NCBI GenBank assembly: GCA_030043175.1
Contig: JASHYD010000504.1
Span: 1-11,359, forward strand
DNA: 11,359 nucleotides
Direction of reading: 5' to 3'
From: Xanthobacteraceae bacterium
GTDB lineage: Bacteria > Pseudomonadota > Alphaproteobacteria > Rhizobiales > Xanthobacteraceae
A program made the position numbers and the translations under genes. The notes under the pieces are model-generated. The model did no database searches. It saw only the letters and a list, made by a program, of their open reading frames with translations, and was not told where the DNA came from. Within the stretch, counting starts at the first letter, position 1, and each line of letters starts with the position of its first letter. This document shows positions 6,593 to 11,359 of this stretch, piece after piece.

Positions 6593-8577
6593 GTTGCCAG
6601 TCCGTAATAGATCGAGGTAGCCTGTACTGCCTTCCCAATGCGCTTGCCACGTACCGTAATGGACTCCCCAGGCTCGAGGTGTACGCTCAGTCTCTCCTGT
6701 TGCGCTTTCCCCGTATCAATTTCTAATATTCCCTGGTCCACCGTATTTAGCCAGACCCGCGTCGGTTCGACTCTTATAATAGATCCAGAATACGTCTCGC
6801 TTTGCGGTCCGACCACACCTCTCGCGGGTAGAGCGCTAGCTATGGCAGGTGAGGCCTGTCCACCAAGCCCAAAAATTCTCAACTCACCATTACTTGCCAC
6901 GTATACCCGTCCGTTCGCGACCGCTGGAACAACATTTGCGGCAGCTCCCCGGTAGCGCGGCCAAGCGCCCGCCGGAGCAGAGTAAAGCAGTTTTCCATCC
7001 GCTGCATCAAACGCATGGAGAGTTAAATCAGAAGCTTTTGTGTCAGTCGGACGCCGCACTGCCCAGATAATTCCAGTTCCAGATTTTTGTAAATCCGAGG
7101 AGATTGATGTAAAAAATCCCTTTTGAAATGATCCTGCAGCAAGGTCAATGGGAGAAGAATACTCCACAGCTAATTTAGGAGTAGGGGCAGCAATGATCTT
7201 CCATACTTTCAAGTGCGGATCACCGCTGCTCACTATGCGCCCAATGCCGTCCGCCCCGATAAAGTACGACTGTCCGCACCAGCACTTTCCGATGTCCACT
7301 GTATCAAGTACATGATTGGCTCCTGAGGAATCATACCTGCCCATATTGTCCCGGTCGAGAAGATACATTTGGCCAACCTTGCCGGCCGCAACAGCCAAGT
7401 GCCGGGCAATTCCAACGAATTCGCCAGGAACGACAAGAACACCACCAGAGCCAAAATCAAGATCGCCGCCATCCAGCTTATGCACCCCGTATACCGGATC
7501 CGAAGGCGTAAACCAGTCTACGACATCCGTCAGGTCACCGCGCATGCGGACAACACTCTCTTCTAAAGTTGCTGTCTTGCTGATTTCGAAAGGACCTTTG
7601 TCGTCAGAATTTCCGGTTATAAAGTACAGATTGCTTCCATCATCGTCAGCAGCGAGTCCATATCCAGACATCCAAATAGATGACAGGAAGAAATAAGGCC
7701 GGCCGGTTGTGTTGGAACGAAGATCATTCAACTGGCTCTGAGCCAAGGGTTTCAGAGAATTCTTGGTCTGCCAACCCAAGACCCAGCCACGCGTGGCGTC
7801 GGCGCGAAAATCGCAAAAACTGGCAAAAGCTGCGTAGACATTCCCATTCACAAGGAGGAGACCTGAGCGCTGGCGACTCACAGTCGGATCAAATTCGTAT
7901 GCTCGGCCATCTGCAAGAGCGTGACTTGCCTTGATCAGCGGAGCTGGTTTGACCTTCAGGCTTAAATCTGCGAGGTCCAATGCAAAAATGCGGTAAACAG
8001 GCTGATCGTCCTCCAGCAAATACGCGATTAAGTACATTGTCTTCGTATCTGCATCAATAACAGGAGTTGACGATATCCCGATGCTCGGGGCGTTGTTGCC
8101 ACATTGACCTGGCAATTTAGATTGATCAACCGGAATTCCTAAAGTGCGTTCATTTAGAATGACACCGTTCGTACCGTCAATGGCATAAACGCTGTTAGTG
8201 GAAGTGGCGACATAAACAACAACGTCGTATAGCTTTCTGACACCTTGGGCTAATTCAATTTCTTGATTAGTAACAATAAGCGGCTGTGCATCGATTTGAC
8301 CATTAATATCCTTTAAAGTTGCAAGTAGGCCGAATGAGCGAGGGTCAACATTGCAAGGCTTAAGCGAAGTTTCGAGTTTATTCCAGCCGGTGCGTTGCGC
8401 ATCATTATGATACGTTGTTATGTCAGAGCGGGTAACTGTCCCGGCCGGGCAAGGCTCACCAAGTTGAGCGAGCGCAGCTACAGGCAACAAACTAATCACG
8501 AGCAGCAGCAGCGTTATAGATCGAATCCAGCAACGAGGTTGAAAAGGAGAGGTCCACGTGGTTCTGGTCCGGAACAT
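6586..8577 (-). CDS. Secreted PQQ-type beta-propeller protein
   Basis: A 663-residue exported protein. A signal peptide covers residues 1-37 (basic start, then a Leu/Ile/Val core, ending ALA|QLG). The mature start carries TYHNDAQRTGWN (55-66) and later NGQIDAQPLIV, typical of a large family of secreted quinoprotein-like propellers. PQQ-type repeats include VVYVATSTNSVYAIDGTNG (120-138), a STPVIDADT segment near 170, and NGRVYVASNGELRIFGL (555-571). A C-W-C pair (C431, C433) could form a disulfide. Residues from about 595 form a separate small beta domain (SIIRVEPTRVWL...ESITVRGKRI). No dehydrogenase catalytic set can be assigned, so PQQ binding and enzyme activity are unproven; it may be a scaffold or binding protein. 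The start at 8575-8577 is set by GGAGG 9 nt upstream and the signal peptide. GC content is visibly lower than in neighbouring genes. Confidence 0.85.
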   Translation of the reverse strand: MFRTRTTWTSPFQPRCWIRSITLLLLVISLLPVAALAQLGEPCPAGTVTRSDITTYHNDAQRTGWNKLETSLKPCNVDPRSFGLLATLKDINGQIDAQPLIVTNQEIELAQGVRKLYDVVVYVATSTNSVYAIDGTNGVILNERTLGIPVDQSKLPGQCGNNAPSIGISSTPVIDADTKTMYLIAYLLEDDQPVYRIFALDLADLSLKVKPAPLIKASHALADGRAYEFDPTVSRQRSGLLLVNGNVYAAFASFCDFRADATRGWVLGWQTKNSLKPLAQSQLNDLRSNTTGRPYFFLSSIWMSGYGLAADDDGSNLYFITGNSDDKGPFEISKTATLEESVVRMRGDLTDVVDWFTPSDPVYGVHKLDGGDLDFGSGGVLVVPGEFVGIARHLAVAAGKVGQMYLLDRDNMGRYDSSGANHVLDTVDIGKCWCGQSYFIGADGIGRIVSSGDPHLKVWKIIAAPTPKLAVEYSSPIDLAAGSFQKGFFTSISSDLQKSGTGIIWAVRRPTDTKASDLTLHAFDAADGKLLYSAPAGAWPRYRGAAANVVPAVANGRVYVASNGELRIFGLGGQASPAIASALPARGVVGPQSETYSGSIIRVEPTRVWLNTVDQGILEIDTGKAQQERLSVHLEPGESITVRGKRIGKAVQATSIYYGLATQ

Positions 8578-8876
8578 CGTCACCAACCTCCATGAATTAT
8601 GAGGGAGTATCGCGAGCACCTTCAGAAGCGGCGTTTTAAGTGAACTACCGAAGCCAGCGTTTCAAGAAAGCGAGGAACTCTTGGCGTGATATTTGGCGGG
8701 TAGTGGACAAAATCAAAAAGGGTGTCGGCAATCCGTGCAGGCATCGGCGCGGGAAGCCGTGGCGGCATGGCCGAACTAGGGGAAAGAAACTCGTGCACTC
8801 TATCTGCGACCTTTGCGGCTCGCCATCTGGATGCCGGCCGCAATGCCTAGGGCTGGGGCGGAGTTAGGGTTCGGTT
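8578..8876. other. Intergenic region between the propeller and sedolisin genes
   Basis: Both flanking genes are on the minus strand. Apart from the propeller ribosome site, nothing is convincing: short Arg/Cys-rich frames on either strand lack ribosome sites and family similarity. No terminator with a T-run is seen after the sedolisin stop at 8877-8879. Confidence 0.4.
8587..8591 (-). promoter_or_regulatory. Ribosome binding site of the propeller gene
   Basis: GGAGG on the minus strand stands 9 nt before the ATG at 8575-8577. It decides the start against an in-frame codon at 8619 that lies upstream of this site and would add 14 residues before the signal peptide. Confidence 0.75.
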
Positions 8877-10514
8877 TCAAGCCGCAACTGCAACCGGTTT
8901 CTGCCCCCCGCTGAGAGCGGCTATCAGCTGCGCGATGTTCGGCACTCCTACCCCGGTAACGCGGTCATAGCCCGGCCCGGCGGTGTACTGACCATTGCTG
9001 CCCGATTGGACATCTCGGAAGCAGGGACTGCCGAGAAGCGGGTAGATGATCGGATTGAGGAAAGGCAGCGCCGGCAGGCTCACGTTCTGCCGGGCTTCGT
9101 TGATGAGGGCACAGATTGCCGCCCAGACAGGGGCGCTCCAACTCGTTCCACCATATCCGACTGGTTGTCCGTGGAGGACCAGGAAGGCGCCCGTATTGGG
9201 ATCGGCAACTATGCTGACATCGGGAACGCATCGTCGAGTGCCATCAGGTACGCCGGCCCCTTGCTGCCACTGTGGACGGTCGAAGAAGATGCTGTCGCCT
9301 CCGCCGCTGGCGGTCCAACCGTCCTCCTCAGCTACGGATCCATCGGCCGTGTTCAGCGTCAGACTGGTTCCCCCGACGCCGATCACCGCGGGGTCCGACG
9401 CCTCGTATTCTACCTGGAGCGGGCCTGTTGGGCTTTGGCCGGTGTCGTCCGGATTTGATCCCGCATCTCCGCTCGAAACGAACACGTTCACGCCTGCGGC
9501 TGCGAGCTGCAGGAATTTCTGATGCTGCGTCGCCACTTCGCCCTGTGGTCCTCCCATGAACGTCTCCCCGAGGCCGAGACTGATCGAAAGTTGCCTCAGG
9601 CTCGGGTCGTTCGCGGCGTCCGCAATTATCTGATCGAGAGCTTTGTCCAGCGCCACGAACTGGAGCGTTCCGCTGGCGTAGATCTTGATCTTCGCTCCAG
9701 AGGCCATACCACTTGACCACGAGGCATCTAGCGTCTCTTCTCCTGACGGAGGTGGCAGCGCGCCGCCATTGACGTTGACCTGCTCGATCCTGTTCAAGTC
9801 GGCCGGGAGTCCATTGGCGTTCCAAAACGCAATGAGATCCTCGTCATCCGGGAAGGTGTCGATCAATATCGCGATGGTCTGCCCCTTGCCGGTGACGTTA
9901 ATCGTATCTGCATTGTACGCCTTGCGTATCTCCGACACGAGGTAAGGTGGGGTATTGGCTGCGTTCGGCGAGGGCTGTCCGCTACGATCCAGTAGCGAAC
10001 GATTTTGCTGTATTAGCATACGCGCGTTGTGCTTGCGGGCTTGACGGAACGGCTGCAAGCCGATGATGGCATGAACAGGCCCGGCCACCGAGAGCGGAAG
10101 GCTCGGCGCATTCCGCGCAGCCGTATAAGTGATCCCGTCCTTGGTGACGCGTACCATGTTGACCGCGAGACTGTTCTCAATCTGCTCGACCGTGGCCCTG
10201 GCGTATAATCCGGTACCGTTCGGGCTTTCGCCGGTAACTTCGAAACCCTGCGAAGTTAGCCAGGATTTCAGCGTCTCCAGGTCGCTTTTTTTGGGCGCGT
10301 ATTTCTGGCTGAGTTCATCCCGGGTTACCATTTCGCCGGCGGCGACGCGCTTTTCCAGGTCCTGCAGCGACGGCATCTCAAGCGAAAAGAGCAACTCCAT
10401 CTTTTCATTGCGCGTTTCGGTTTTGGCTTGAGTGACCATCAAGCCGTGCCCGGTGGGCCCGGGCTGGGCGGGTAATTCCGTGACGCTGTCCTTGAATACC
10501 TTGCGCTCGTCCAT
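8877..10514 (-). CDS. Sedolisin (S53) serine-carboxyl protease with pro-kumamolisin domain
   Basis: A 545-residue protease precursor of the kumamolisin type, acid-active endopeptidases with a Ser-Glu-Asp triad. Residues about 40-170 form the activation prodomain, and the catalytic domain runs from about 190 to 535. Visible catalytic residues are E259 and D263 (GEETLDASW, four apart as in kumamolisin), D350 for the oxyanion hole (SSGDAGS) and S458 (GGTSWSAP). The C-terminal calcium site is intact, with D501-V502 and a Gly-rich loop ending GYD (515-517). No hydrophobic signal peptide precedes the prodomain, which is also true of several bacterial kumamolisins; export route unknown. The start is firm: AAGGAGG lies 6 nt before the ATG. 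The gene stands alone on the minus strand, 299 bp upstream of the propeller gene. Confidence 0.95.
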   Translation of the reverse strand: MDERKVFKDSVTELPAQPGPTGHGLMVTQAKTETRNEKMELLFSLEMPSLQDLEKRVAAGEMVTRDELSQKYAPKKSDLETLKSWLTSQGFEVTGESPNGTGLYARATVEQIENSLAVNMVRVTKDGITYTAARNAPSLPLSVAGPVHAIIGLQPFRQARKHNARMLIQQNRSLLDRSGQPSPNAANTPPYLVSEIRKAYNADTINVTGKGQTIAILIDTFPDDEDLIAFWNANGLPADLNRIEQVNVNGGALPPPSGEETLDASWSSGMASGAKIKIYASGTLQFVALDKALDQIIADAANDPSLRQLSISLGLGETFMGGPQGEVATQHQKFLQLAAAGVNVFVSSGDAGSNPDDTGQSPTGPLQVEYEASDPAVIGVGGTSLTLNTADGSVAEEDGWTASGGGDSIFFDRPQWQQGAGVPDGTRRCVPDVSIVADPNTGAFLVLHGQPVGYGGTSWSAPVWAAICALINEARQNVSLPALPFLNPIIYPLLGSPCFRDVQSGSNGQYTAGPGYDRVTGVGVPNIAQLIAALSGGQKPVAVAA

Positions 10515-10520
10515 CGCTGT

Positions 10521-10527
10521 CCTCCTT
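10521..10527 (-). promoter_or_regulatory. Strong ribosome binding site of the sedolisin gene
   Basis: AAGGAGG, fully complementary to the 16S anti-Shine-Dalgarno, stands 6 nt before the sedolisin ATG. It fixes the start codon and predicts high translation. Confidence 0.85.
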
Positions 10528-10552
10528 GCGAACCGGTGGGACCATCATCGCC

Positions 10553-10583
10553 TGTTGCAAGCCGCTACCCTGATTTGTTGCAA
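10553..10583. repeat. Direct repeat TGTTGCAA upstream of the sedolisin gene
   Basis: TGTTGCAA occurs at 10553-10560 and again at 10576-10583, a 23-bp offset of about two helical turns. Repeats with that spacing can be paired operator sites on one face of the DNA. No promoter boxes are clear nearby, so chance is possible. Confidence 0.25.
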
Positions 10584-10967
10584 CGAACTAGCATGCGCAA
10601 ACGATTGTTCACTGACGCGCCGGCCTGCGGCGAATTGCGGCTATCCCTCCCGCCCAGCAAAAATCGAGCTTCGTACTCAAAACCTTTCCCCAAGAATCTC
10701 TTCACGCGCGCACTATTGCGGGCCAGCGATGATGGTTCAGATTGCGGCAGACATCATCATCTCGCCTGATCAGAGCAGGTTGTACAGACTTATTCGGACG
10801 AGCATTAACGAAGGCTGTGAAAAACAACTGGAGATCGGGATTGGCTACTAGTGGAATAAAAGTTGTTTAGATGAAACACTTGCCCGTAGAATCCTTGCCG
10901 CCTATTCGCCATGGGCGAACTCAGCATTCGCCGGTAGCGGTTGGCATACTGAGGGGAGGAGAAGCAA

Positions 10968-11033
10968 ATGTCAAGTGCAATGTTAAATAGCATAATAACG
11001 AAGCGTGAAGCTCCTGTTTTGGAAGTGCATTGA
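10968..11033 (+). CDS. 21-codon small reading frame with strong ribosome site
   Basis: ATG 10968 follows GGAGGAG (10955-10961) at 6 nt spacing, a near-ideal ribosome site, and the frame stops at TGA 11031-11033. The peptide starts MSSAMLNSIITKR and has no recognised family. It may be a leader peptide, a genuine small protein, or the surviving start of a decayed gene: in the same frame after the stop, open sequence continues to a TAA near 11150 without recognisable similarity. The only support is the ribosome site. Confidence 0.35.
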   Translation: MSSAMLNSIITKREAPVLEVH

Positions 11034-11040
11034 GCCAAAA

Positions 11041-11076
11041 TCATTTACGTCGCAAATGACTCGCTACCAGCGAGTC
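11041..11076 (+). repeat. Two overlapping, mutually exclusive hairpins
   Basis: TCATTT (11041-11046) pairs with AAATGA (11054-11059), and GACTCGCT (11058-11065) pairs perfectly with AGCGAGTC (11069-11076) over a 3-nt loop. The two stems share bases 11058-11059, so both cannot form fully at once. They start 8 nt after the small frame's stop codon. No T-run follows. Confidence 0.45.
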
Positions 11077-11359
11077 TGCGGCAAGTATTATTCTTCACGT
11101 CACCTACGCGTCAAATTATTTTGAGTCAAAGCGACGCACATCGTCAGCCTCCGTAACAAAGGCGACCGCGAGAAGAAAGGACACATTTCCACGACGCCAG
11201 ATTCGACTGACGACGGTGATGATCAAGTGAGTGAGACGACTCGGCAAACTTCTCGATTCGTCAAATTGGTGGCCTGATAGACCCGCAGTCTCACTAGGCC
11301 ATGAGAGGCAAGGAGACACTGCACGCTCTTTATCAGAGCACCAATTCGGGTCACTGTCT

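Larger units (their letters stand above)
10515..11359. other. Right-edge region without a recognisable full gene
   Basis: Upstream of the sedolisin gene there is no reading frame with recognisable protein similarity on either strand. Structure found consists of the TGTTGCAA repeats (10553-10583), a 21-codon frame with a strong ribosome site (10968-11033) and overlapping hairpins (11041-11076). Beyond about 10850 the sequence becomes more AT-rich than the sedolisin gene. From 11100 to the end I see nothing I can support. Confidence 0.4.

Noticed and set aside
8640..8867. Plus-strand 75-residue Arg/Cys-rich frame, and the opposing minus-strand frame 8622-8843
   Set aside because: Neither has a ribosome site or a recognisable motif; the Cys residues do not make a regular metal-binding pattern.
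10432..10851. Plus-strand 139-residue frame overlapping the sedolisin start
   Set aside because: It overlaps a firmly assigned gene start and shows no protein-like motif.
11116..11319. Minus-strand 67-residue frame at the right edge
   Set aside because: GTG start without a ribosome site and no recognised family; not supportable.
1..11359. CRISPR array, tRNA or rRNA genes
   Set aside because: No regularly spaced repeats and no cloverleaf or rRNA-like sequence were noticed on reading either strand.

Overview
The window looks like an accessory chromosomal region of a Gram-negative proteobacterium. A rhizobial or Bradyrhizobium-like alphaproteobacterium is my best guess: most genes are GC-rich, signal peptides are Gram-negative in style, and the gene families fit. 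This assignment is inference from gene content, not from a marker gene.

Layout. The left edge (1-462) holds the last codons of a truncated gene, possibly an IS256-type transposase, and a perfect 14-bp hairpin. A secreted S1/P1-type zinc nuclease follows on the minus strand (463-1347). A roughly 1.1-kb gene-poor stretch (1348-2458) contains a frameshifted, 3'-truncated remnant of an NnrS-type membrane protein. It also holds two perfect CRP-type palindromes (TGTGA-N6-TCACA), one in front of the nuclease and one in front of the tyrosinase. A plus-strand pair then encodes a type-3 copper tyrosinase/polyphenol oxidase (2459-3991) and, 12 bp later, a DUF2182/PpoB2-like membrane protein (4004-4762). 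This resembles the Marinomonas tyrosinase plus copper-chaperone arrangement. Next comes an FAD-dependent D-amino-acid-oxidase-like protein (4986-6035) whose conserved motifs are in circularly permuted order. A broken phospholipase-D-like fragment (6344-6592) abuts the 3' end of a minus-strand, lower-GC gene for a secreted PQQ-type beta-propeller protein (6586-8577). A minus-strand sedolisin (S53, pro-kumamolisin type) follows at 8877-10514. The right edge (10515-11359) has no recognisable full gene. It does hold a 21-codon reading frame with a strong Shine-Dalgarno sequence, followed by two overlapping hairpins.

How the genes may work together. Three products are degradative or exported (nuclease, sedolisin, propeller protein) and two are oxidases (tyrosinase, amino-acid oxidase). 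This suggests a patchwork of scavenging and oxidative functions, not one pathway. The clearest functional unit is tyrosinase plus its presumed copper-delivery partner. The shared CRP-type sites suggest that the nuclease and the tyrosinase unit respond to the same CRP-family regulator. Two broken genes, a composition shift and a possible transposase tail mark the region as a site of repeated gene gain and loss.
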